The position numbers were made by a program, and so were the translations under genes. Below, in pieces: positions 57,957 to 64,000 of a stretch of 64,000 nucleotides of DNA. Under the pieces are notes generated by a model. The model searched no databases and was not told the DNA's origin. It saw only the letters and a list, made by a program, of their open reading frames with translations. The DNA comes from JAZDLR01 sp964540995 (GTDB taxonomy: Bacteria > Patescibacteriota > Patescibacteriia > UBA1558 > 2-01-FULL-52-15). The stretch's first letter is position 1. The number at the start of each line of letters is the position of its first letter. The stretch covers positions 52,651 to 116,650 of the forward strand of contig CAZIOU010000002.1 in the NCBI GenBank assembly GCA_964540995.1, read 5' to 3'.

Positions 57957-60179
57957 TTAACGTCGTGAAAAAGGTTTACGTGGTCCGTCGAAGCGTGGTT
58001 TACGCTGGTAGGATTGCATCTCTTCTCCAGTACGTGGTTCGTAGGGTATCAGTTCCTTAACGGACAATGAGGTACGGCCCTTCTCCTTATCAACGTCGAC
58101 GACTTTGACTTTGAGTGTGTCGCCAACTTTGACGATATCGGACACACGAGCAATACGTTCATGTCGAAATTCAGAGATATGAACCATACCATCACGACCA
58201 TGTCCGAATTCAACAATGGCGCCAATCTCGTTACCATTCATTTTGTCGGTAACAATTTTGGTAACAGTACCTTCGACGATTTCGCCAATTTCAATTTCGC
58301 GTGTCAGATCAATGACCCATTGTTTGGCTTTCTCCCCACCTTCAGCACTGGTTGAAGTGATCATAACTAAGCCATCATCTTCAATATCAATCTGCACACC
58401 ACATTCATCAATAATTTGATTGATAATTTTACCACCAGAACCGATAACGTCGCGAATCTTCTCAGGATCAATGCGCAAGCTGATAATACGTGGAGCGTAT
58501 TGGGATAATTCTGGTCGTGGAGCAGCGATAGCCGCTTTCATGACATCCAGAACTTTCATCCGAGCAGCGCGGGCGCGTTCCAAAGTTTCTTTGGTAACTT
58601 GCAAAGTAATGAAACCCAACTTGATATCTAACTGAATGGCAGTGATACCTTCAGTCGTACCAGCTACTTTGAAATCCATATCACCAGCATGATCTTCGAT
58701 ACCTTGGATGTCAGTGAGAATCTGATATTTGTTATGGTCTGCTGGATCAGTGACCAAGCCCATAGCGATACCGGCCACCGGAGCGGTGATTGGTACACCC
58801 GCATCCATCAGAGCCAAGGTAGAACCACAGATAGAAGCTTGTGAGGAGGAACCGTTGGAAGCTAATACTTCTGATACAACGCGAATAGTGTAAGGGAAGT
58901 CTTCCTTGGAAGGCAAAACTTTCTCTAAAGCTTTCTCGGCTAAGGCGCCATGTCCAATCTCACGTCGCGATGGCATACGAATCGGCTTCACTTCGCCAGT
59001 AGCAAAGCCAGGGAAATTGTAGTGATGCATGTAGCGTTTCTTACCGGACTCTTCCATCGTGTCGAGTAACTGTTCGTCTCCGGGAGAACCCAAAGTAACA
59101 ATCGATAGTACTTGTGTCTCACCGCGGTTAAATAATCCAGAGCCGTGAGTACGAGGCAAGAGCGAAACATCAGCTGACAGCGTTCGAATATCATCAATGC
59201 CACGTCCGTCGACACGACGATTGTACTTCAATACCAGATCGCGAGCAGCTGCTTCCAATGCAATGTCTAAGTAACTATTGCCTTTGGCACGAGCATCTTT
59301 GGATACTTCACTGTCGGCTTTGAGCATGGCATCAAGCTCATCCTTGGCGGCCATGATCGCTGCTTTCATCTTGCTCTTGTCAGCGTCAAAAAGTTGGGTC
59401 AAATCTTTGTTGGCTAAGAAGGTTTTAACTTTCTTCTCTACTAGATCATTCAAGGCCTTAGCTTCAGCATCAATTACCTCTTCACGTTTCGGTTGACCGA
59501 TCTGTTTGACGACATCTTCGACAAACTTCAACTGTTGCTTGATGTGCTTGTGAGCAAATTCGATAGCTTCATACATCACAGCTTCTGGGATCTGGTTACC
59601 TTCGGCTTCGATCATGATGATACCCTCGGCATTACCAGTGACCATCAATTCGAAATCTGATTTCAAACGAGCCTCGAAGGTAGCATTAAGCACCCACTCA
59701 CCATTGATACGACCAACACGGACACCAGCGATCGGCCCACCCCAAGGGATCGGCGAGATAGCCAAGGCGATGGAGGTAGCCATGATAGCTGGGATATCAG
59801 AATCATTGACGTTGTCGACGCAGAGCGCGGTCAAAACCACTTGAACATCCTTGCGTGTTGATTCACGGAACAACGGTCGGATACTGCGGTCGATCAGACG
59901 AGCGGTCAGCACAGCTTCATCAGAAGCACGACCTTCACGTTTGATGAAACGAGATCCTTTGATCTTACCGGCAGCGTACAGACGCTCTTCGAAATCCACC
60001 ATCAGAGGGAAATAATCAATACCTTCTCGTGGTTGATTGGCGGCTACTACAGTAGCCAAGATCACCGTATCGCCATAACGAACGGTACAGGCAGCGTGCG
60101 CTTGTGGCGCAAACTTACCTACTTCAACTGTCATATCACGGCCAGCAATCTGGGTCGTGAATTGTTTGATTTGACTCAT
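57957..60179 (-). CDS. pnp: Polynucleotide phosphorylase
   Basis: PNPase degrades RNA 3' to 5' using phosphate and can add tails. The 740-residue protein has two RNase PH domains (about 10-220 and 310-540; the second with VSEVLASNGSSSQASICG), a helical linker, a KH domain (KIRDVIGSGGKIINQI) and an S1 domain (GEIVEGTVTKIVTDK...DGMVHISE). Start ATG 60179 follows AAAGGA and matches the family start; an upstream in-frame start at 60206 is less likely. With rpsO upstream it follows the common rpsO-pnp order, here with an NYN gene between. RNase Y and YmdB are also in this window. Confidence 0.97.
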   Translation of the reverse strand: MSQIKQFTTQIAGRDMTVEVGKFAPQAHAACTVRYGDTVILATVVAANQPREGIDYFPLMVDFEERLYAAGKIKGSRFIKREGRASDEAVLTARLIDRSIRPLFRESTRKDVQVVLTALCVDNVNDSDIPAIMATSIALAISPIPWGGPIAGVRVGRINGEWVLNATFEARLKSDFELMVTGNAEGIIMIEAEGNQIPEAVMYEAIEFAHKHIKQQLKFVEDVVKQIGQPKREEVIDAEAKALNDLVEKKVKTFLANKDLTQLFDADKSKMKAAIMAAKDELDAMLKADSEVSKDARAKGNSYLDIALEAAARDLVLKYNRRVDGRGIDDIRTLSADVSLLPRTHGSGLFNRGETQVLSIVTLGSPGDEQLLDTMEESGKKRYMHHYNFPGFATGEVKPIRMPSRREIGHGALAEKALEKVLPSKEDFPYTIRVVSEVLASNGSSSQASICGSTLALMDAGVPITAPVAGIAMGLVTDPADHNKYQILTDIQGIEDHAGDMDFKVAGTTEGITAIQLDIKLGFITLQVTKETLERARAARMKVLDVMKAAIAAPRPELSQYAPRIISLRIDPEKIRDVIGSGGKIINQIIDECGVQIDIEDDGLVMITSTSAEGGEKAKQWVIDLTREIEIGEIVEGTVTKIVTDKMNGNEIGAIVEFGHGRDGMVHISEFRHERIARVSDIVKVGDTLKVKVVDVDKEKGRTSLSVKELIPYEPRTGEEMQSYQRKPRFDGPRKPFSRR

Positions 60180-60289
60180 AGTCAATCCTTTCAAAACGTT
60201 GACCAACAGGCTCTAGACTCTTCTACCACGCCAAGCGCGGACAAGGGCCTATATGTCTGTGGGTCAACAATTAATAATAACGGGACTCG

Positions 60290-60330
60290 CTACTGGCTAC
60301 TCGGGTCCCGAGTCGCCAGTACCTAGTACC
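60290..60330. repeat. Dispersed palindromic repeat, likely terminator of the NYN gene
   Basis: TACTGGC-T-ACTCGGG and CCCGAGT-C-GCCAGTA form a 15-bp stem with one mismatch. The complement of 60311-60330 shares about 20 bases with a segment translated inside leuS (20479-20498). Confidence 0.7.
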
Positions 60331-60335
60331 TTTCT

Positions 60336-60836
60336 TTAATACTTTATTAAGAACTTCCTCTTATTGGCTGATAGATTGGTGAAATCATCAACTTTCTCAA
60401 TCAGTTTGGTGGAAGCAGTCTCTTCAAAGGCCATTCCTTCCACCATCACACCATTGTTCTGCAAATATTCTACCGCCGGGATATAATCGCCGTCGCCAGA
60501 AACCAAAACTACGACGTCCAGATTACGCGACATACGAATAGCATCGATCACCAGACCGACATCCCAGTCACCTTTCTTATTACCGCCCGCATAAACTTGT
60601 AATTCTTTGGCCTTGATCTCGAAACCAAGACTATCAAGAGCGGTGAAGAAATTATCTTCAATCGAATTCGGCGCTTTGATGACATAGGCCAGTGCGCGGA
60701 CCAATTTACGTCCAGCAACGGCTTCTTCCAAGATTTTGCCGAAGTTAACTTTGGCTTGAAACAGATTCTTAGCCGAATAATACATGTTCTGCACATCGAC
60801 GAAGACTCCGACTCGTTGTTCTTTATGTTTTATCAT
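60336..60836 (-). CDS. NYN-domain (LabA/DUF88-type) putative RNase
   Basis: NYN domains are PIN-like folds that hydrolyse RNA. The 166-residue protein has GVFVDVQNMYYSAK (metal Asp), KGDWDVGLVIDAIRM and VLVSGDGDYIPAVEYLQNNG, which together give the acidic cluster of the family. It lies between rpsO and pnp, suggesting a place in RNA processing. The ATG at 60836 is chosen because the longer start (60863) would overlap the rpsO terminator. Confidence 0.88.
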   Translation of the reverse strand: MIKHKEQRVGVFVDVQNMYYSAKNLFQAKVNFGKILEEAVAGRKLVRALAYVIKAPNSIEDNFFTALDSLGFEIKAKELQVYAGGNKKGDWDVGLVIDAIRMSRNLDVVVLVSGDGDYIPAVEYLQNNGVMVEGMAFEETASTKLIEKVDDFTNLSANKRKFLIKY

Positions 60837-60852
60837 ATCTATTTTTCGAAAA

Positions 60853-60885
60853 GTCCCTCTCAAACCGATTGGTCAGGAGAGGGAC
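60853..60885 (-). terminator. Terminator after rpsO
   Basis: GTCCCTCTC/GAGAGGGAC, 9 bp, 15-nt loop, followed by TTTTC on the minus strand. Confidence 0.85.
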
Positions 60886-60893
60886 TGTGACAA

Positions 60894-61232
60894 TTATTTT
60901 ATTTCATCCGTCTCTTCGACTTCCGGTACGATCAATTCTTCCGATAAATCATTCTTCTCTTTCTTCTGCATCGAAAGTTTCAAAATCTTGATAATCTTAT
61001 CGAAGCTCTTCTCATTTTCTCGCTCTAAGTAGCGGAGCAAGCGACGTCGTTGTGAAACTTTGCGTAACAAACCGCGTCGGGAAGAGAAATCTTTCTTGTG
61101 ATCCTTCAAGTGCTTGGACAGCTCCTTGATTTCAGCGGTCAGGATAGCAATCTGAACTTCGGTTGAACCGGTATCGTTCTTATGCGTCTTGAATTCCGCA
61201 ATTATTTGATCCTTCTTTTTCTTACTTAACAT
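60894..61232 (-). CDS. rpsO: Ribosomal protein S15 with acidic C-terminal extension
   Basis: S15 binds 16S rRNA in the 30S platform. The core matches the family: TGSTEVQIAILTAEIKELSKHLK, HKKDFSSRRGLLRKVSQRRRLL and YL after it. The usual length is 89 residues; here residues 90-112 form an acidic tail (EELIVPEVEETDEIK). The ATG at 61232 fits the family start. It has its own promoter at 61343-61371 and a leader of about 100 nt. Confidence 0.95.
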   Translation of the reverse strand: MLSKKKKDQIIAEFKTHKNDTGSTEVQIAILTAEIKELSKHLKDHKKDFSSRRGLLRKVSQRRRLLRYLERENEKSFDKIIKILKLSMQKKEKNDLSEELIVPEVEETDEIK

Positions 61233-61342
61233 TATGATGTCGTTATGGCCTGGCCGAGTGCTTGGCAAGCTGTGCCGGTATCACAACCGGATAAGCTCTA
61301 GGTGCCTGAAGTCCCAGTACAGGTCGCTTAATTAGTGTCTGG

Positions 61343-61371
61343 ATACTACTAGATTTGGAGATATTTGTCAA
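61343..61371 (-). promoter_or_regulatory. Consensus promoter of rpsO
   Basis: TTGACA (61371-61366), 17-bp spacer, TAGTAT (61348-61343) on the minus strand; start near 61336. Confidence 0.85.
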
Positions 61372-61375
61372 TTTA

Positions 61376-61439
61376 CCCCGTTGGATATGAAATTATCCAA
61401 CGGGGTAGACCCCGAGATATGAGATTATCCAACGGGGTA
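61376..61439. repeat. CCCCGTTGGATA inverted and direct repeats
   Basis: CCCCGTTGGATA (61376-61387) pairs with TATCCAACGGGG (61394-61405), and TATCCAACGGGGTA recurs at 61426-61439. The hairpin sits directly upstream of the rpsO -35. It may be a terminator for the upstream RNA or an operator. Confidence 0.7.
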
Positions 61440-61472
61440 AGTCCAGCTTATCTAAATAAGAGAGCAAAACGT

Positions 61473-61752
61473 AAAAAAAGCAGCCCTCCGAACCAGGATC
61501 ACAGTCAGTTACGACCGTAATAAAGGTAAGGAGGGCCAAATCGGCCGAACATGAGAACTCTCAGCGTACGCTGTGCAGCTCCAAGTGGTAGTTACTCGTC
61601 CTGTTGGACGATTCTCAGTACCGAATGGGGTAGCTGCAGAGGCGATCCTAGATTGGCAACCCTGCTAATGATAGCGAGGGGTACCCTATGGGGCGTGCTT
61701 CCTCTAGGATTGAGGTCTCTTCTGGCCGAAAACTGGTACAAAGAGCGGTAAA
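61473..61752 (-). ncRNA. Probable structured non-coding RNA of about 280 nt
   Basis: Promoter TTGACG (61786-61781), 16-bp spacer, TATCAT (61764-61759), and a terminator stem GCCCTCC/GGAGGGC (61483-61489 with 61530-61536) followed by T7 on the minus strand. Between them are ATCCTAGA/TCTAGGAT, GCAGCT/AGCTGC enclosing CGTCC/GGACG, CAGCG/CGCTG and GGCC/GGCC hairpins. No ORF fits the minus strand. I could not match conserved cores of rnpB, ssrA, ffs or ssrS. Confidence 0.55.
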
Positions 61753-61835
61753 AATTTATGATACTCCTCTACTCTAATTCGTCAAGATGGGTCGATCGAT
61801 TTGATAATTTGGCTTCAGTGTCATAAAATAGGCTC

Positions 61836-62600
61836 ATGGCCTACACGCTGAATCAATTAATCGCTTCGTTTCTCGAACATTGGCAGTACGTCAAGAAACG
61901 AACACCCGAAACCACTCGTAATTACGAATTATACTTACGTCGTTTCCAACGCTGGTCCAAGCTAACCTCACCGCAAGGTATCACCAATCCACTCGTAACT
62001 GACTATAAGAAGTATTTACGTCTCACCAACTTCGACGGTAAGAAGTTAAGTTCATCGACCATCAACTACCACTTGATTGCCTTACGTAATTTCCTCAAAT
62101 ATCTACAGCTCCATACTGTCACTATCAGGACCGACAAAAAGATTAAGCTTACAACCTACAAACCCGATCACCGGCTAACACCAACCAAACTGGAACTTCA
62201 GTCGTTGCTTACCGCTCCGGCCAAATCAATACGCGATCCGCAGCTAATTCGCCTGCGCGATCAAGCTTTATTAGCTACCATGGTTGATACTGGTCTCAAA
62301 GTAGCCACGGTTAGTCGCTTAGATAAGATTTCCTTGCGCGGACGGGCCATTAAAGCTGGGGGACAAACTTATCCTCTAGGACAACCGACTCATCAATTGA
62401 TCAAATCTTATCTGCAACTTCGTCACGACACTAATTCCTTCCTCTTCTTGCCACACGATCGCGCTCAATCAATGCGACAGAAGCAAAACCGTCCGATGAC
62501 TCCCCGCTCGATACAACGCTTGGTAAAAAAATATGTAGCATTGGCAGGGATCGCTCGGCCGATCACAGCGGACAGCCTAACTAAAATCGGTATAAAGTAG
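61836..62600 (+). CDS. Decayed XerC-like tyrosine recombinase
   Basis: The 254-residue protein keeps the N-terminal SAM-like core-binding domain (TLNQLIASFLEHWQYVKKRTPETTRNYELYLRRFQRW...) and a catalytic-domain frame (RDQALLATMVDTGLKVATVSRL). The catalytic Arg of TGLR is Lys (TGLK). The H-x-x-R box is replaced by ITADSLTKIGIK and the protein ends before the nucleophilic Tyr. It is therefore likely inactive as a recombinase. A DNA-binding role is possible. Single plus-strand gene. Confidence 0.75.
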   Translation: MAYTLNQLIASFLEHWQYVKKRTPETTRNYELYLRRFQRWSKLTSPQGITNPLVTDYKKYLRLTNFDGKKLSSSTINYHLIALRNFLKYLQLHTVTIRTDKKIKLTTYKPDHRLTPTKLELQSLLTAPAKSIRDPQLIRLRDQALLATMVDTGLKVATVSRLDKISLRGRAIKAGGQTYPLGQPTHQLIKSYLQLRHDTNSFLFLPHDRAQSMRQKQNRPMTPRSIQRLVKKYVALAGIARPITADSLTKIGIK

Positions 62601-62660
62601 GACGTATAATGTATTACGCTCATACTTCATACCTTATACTTTATACTTAATACTATTCCT

Positions 62661-63533
62661 ATGATTCTCCTCCTCGGCGGGACCGGCTACGTCGGCCAAG
62701 CCTTTAAAAACTTTTTCCAACAGAACAATATCGCTTTTCAGAATGTTTCCCGAGCCGAACGTGACTATACTCGTCCTGAAATTTTGCGACAAATCATTAT
62801 TGATATCAAACCAGATTTTCTGGTCAACTGCGCGGGCTATACCGGCAAGCCTAATGTCGACGCTTGTGAACTGCATAAGCTGGAAACGCTGGAAGGCAAT
62901 GTCATTTTCCCTGGACATATCATGCAAATCTGCAACGAACTGCAGCTGCCATGGGGACATGTCTCCTCCGGTTGCATCTATAGTGGCAACACTCCTGATG
63001 GTCAAGGATTTCGCGAAACTGACATCCCCAATTTTGATTTCCGTCATAACAATTGCAGCTTCTACTCCGGCACCAAGGCGCTGGCAGAAGAAATTTTACA
63101 CGAGGCTGACAACCTCTATCTCTGGCGACTGCGAGTACCATTTAGTAATCTAGCCGACAAACGCAATATTTTGAACAAATGGATTACCTACGACACCTTA
63201 CTGGATGTTGCTAACTCACTATCACAAGTCGATGAATTTGCTCGTGCCTGTTACGAATGTTTCGCCCAAAAAATTCCTTTCGGTACTTATAATATGACCA
63301 ACCCTGGAGCAATCACTACACGCGAAGCGACGGAGCTTATAAAAAAATATGGTGTGTCCGATAAGGAATTTAAGTTTTTCGCCAATGAAGAAGAATTTAT
63401 GAAAATAGCTGCCACAACGCCTCGCTCAAGCTGTGTCTTAAATTGTGACAAACGCGAAGCTGCCGGGGTGCATATGACTGAGGTACATGAGGCGGTTGAG
63501 AAGGCACTCCACAACTGGAAAACTCAAAGCTAA
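62661..63533 (+). CDS. RmlD-like NAD-dependent sugar-nucleotide reductase/epimerase
   Basis: The 290-residue protein has the Rossmann nucleotide-binding start MILLLGGTGYVGQAF, the PDFLVNCAGYTG and VSSGCIYSG segments and the catalytic Tyr-x3-Lys in FYSGTKALAEE. This is the short-chain extended family that includes dTDP-4-dehydrorhamnose reductase. Substrate is not certain. Gene near a methyltransferase fragment on the opposite strand, perhaps an edge of a surface-polysaccharide cluster. Confidence 0.85.
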   Translation: MILLLGGTGYVGQAFKNFFQQNNIAFQNVSRAERDYTRPEILRQIIIDIKPDFLVNCAGYTGKPNVDACELHKLETLEGNVIFPGHIMQICNELQLPWGHVSSGCIYSGNTPDGQGFRETDIPNFDFRHNNCSFYSGTKALAEEILHEADNLYLWRLRVPFSNLADKRNILNKWITYDTLLDVANSLSQVDEFARACYECFAQKIPFGTYNMTNPGAITTREATELIKKYGVSDKEFKFFANEEEFMKIAATTPRSSCVLNCDKREAAGVHMTEVHEAVEKALHNWKTQS

Positions 63534-63540
63534 GAACGCA

Positions 63541-63609
63541 AAAGTCAAAAATACAATTCAAAGCTCAAAACTTTTCGGTTTTGAGCTTTAGTTTTTAGTT
63601 TTGACTTTT
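63541..63609. terminator. Strong nested terminator hairpin
   Basis: AAAGTCAAAA/TTTTGACTTT outer arms and AAAGCTCAAAAC/GTTTTGAGCTTT inner arms with loop TTTTCG. It lies between the converging reductase and methyltransferase genes. A REP-like CCCTGAGC...CGAAGGGTGA follows at 63610-63628; 63629-63710 holds nothing recognised. Confidence 0.85.
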
Positions 63610-63710
63610 ACCCTGAGCTAGCCGAAGGGTGACTTTCTCTGATCCCCTCCTGAATAGTATCCAGCGGCAACAGAGCGCCTCATAGAACTCAATCCAATTA
63701 AGGGCTACTA

Positions 63711-64000
63711 TTACTTCCGTATTAATACTAAAGCGATTCCATACTTAATTGGGATCTCCTTATATTCGATGTCTAACTCAATAAACCGTTTTTTATATTG
63801 ATCTAGTGGAACAGCCCACTGACCATTCGCTAGTTGGGTTTCTGAAGCAGTTATCTCCTCCGTATCAAAACAATGAATAGCTATACCACCTATTTTCAAA
63901 GCATCATAAGAATTTTTTATTAGATCAAATTGTTTAGAGGGTTCGATAAACTTCAATAGCACGTGGGCGTACGTAATATCATATGGAGAATTCGGAATTG
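63711..64000 (-). CDS. SAM-dependent methyltransferase, C-terminal part (cut by window edge)
   Basis: The open frame continues beyond the window on the minus strand. The visible end reads SPYDITYAHVLLKFIEP, then a helix and a strand of the LK-x-GG type (DALKIGGIAIHCFD), which are the post-motif II/III parts of class I methyltransferases. It ends in a final strand (YGIALVLIRK). The GTG at 63962 is internal. No catalytic motif can be judged because the N-terminus is missing. Confidence 0.6.
   Translation of the reverse strand, partial: IPNSPYDITYAHVLLKFIEPSKQFDLIKNSYDALKIGGIAIHCFDTEEITASETQLANGQWAVPLDQYKKRFIELDIEYKEIPIKYGIALVLIRK

Noticed and set aside
61551..61751. 66-residue plus-strand ORF
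   Set aside because: The region has a minus-strand promoter and terminator and heavy pairing, so it is better explained as an RNA gene.
61473..61752. RNase P RNA (rnpB)
   Set aside because: A GAGGAA...CCATAGGG stretch is similar to part of rnpB, but the required conserved 3' core (ACAGAA...) and length are missing; left as unclassified RNA.
1..64000. CRISPR array
   Set aside because: No regularly spaced direct repeats with unique spacers were seen.
1..64000. Alternative code with TGA as Gly
   Set aside because: TGA is the natural stop for several genes with correct family length, such as the MFS and TSP3-repeat genes.

Overview
The window looks like chromosome from a member of the Candidate Phyla Radiation (Patescibacteria). 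Signs are a short IF-2, compact housekeeping clusters (rny-ymdB, rpsO/pnp, lspA beside a TraR/DksA zinc-finger gene, infB-rbfA), many lineage-specific small secreted or membrane proteins, a VirB6-like locus with a 3028-residue Cys-rich protein, and palindromic REP-like DNA in many intergenic gaps. TGA is an ordinary stop here (for example 15230-15232 and 13523-13525), so the TGA=Gly code of Gracilibacteria/Absconditabacteria does not apply. The placement is inference; no rRNA gene is present.

Layout. 1-0.6 kb: 3' part of efp. 0.6-14.3 kb: four-gene minus-strand operon (single-pass protein with thrombospondin-3 calcium repeats, giant Cys-rich secreted protein, VirB6/TrbL-like membrane protein, soluble unknown). 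14.4-17.4 kb: tsaC, MFS transporter, rsmA and a coiled-coil protein. 17.6-25.6 kb: an unknown gene, leuS with a Nudix insertion, a LysM/M23 peptidase with a methyltransferase, a membrane protein, tag, an RNHCP protein and a secreted protein. 25.6-30.4 kb: DEAD-box helicase, Phd/RelE toxin-antitoxin pair, a HEPN-motif protein, tRNA-Ile(UAU) and an ABC exporter. 30.5-34.1 kb: degenerate DHH protein, infB, rbfA. 34.2-41.3 kb: STAS-domain genes interrupted by an AT-rich accessory island of about 4.9 kb (SF1 helicase inside long inverted repeats, an attC-like cruciform, a winged-helix protein, an inverted-repeat-bounded HEPN-like gene, a DUF2164 protein). 41.4-49.5 kb: nrnA, clpP, small membrane proteins, a lipoprotein, rny-ymdB, HU and a C39-like peptidase. 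49.9-55.3 kb: membrane proteins, comM, a small Cys/His protein and an FN3/PA14 surface protein. 55.3-64 kb: lspA, traR-like, a probable ncRNA, pnp, NYN protein, rpsO, a second probable ncRNA, a decayed tyrosine recombinase, an RmlD-like reductase and a methyltransferase fragment.

Regulation that can be read. Good sigma70-type promoters occur throughout. Several housekeeping genes have little or no leader (tsaC, clpP), while lineage-specific single genes carry AGGAGG-type ribosome sites. A palindrome GGCT-N-AT-N-TTAGCC recurs at three promoters: comM, the small Cys/His gene at 52.7 kb, and an apparent ncRNA at 56.5 kb. It sits at about -53 in two of them, which suggests one shared regulator.

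Best candidates for something new: (i) the helicase gene inside 79-bp inverted repeats whose embedded hairpins differ in sequence but keep pairing, next to an attC-like structure and a second inverted-repeat-bounded gene; (ii) two structured ncRNAs with their own promoters; (iii) the Nudix-bearing LeuRS, which also carries a dispersed repeat in frame; (iv) tRNA-Ile with anticodon UAU.
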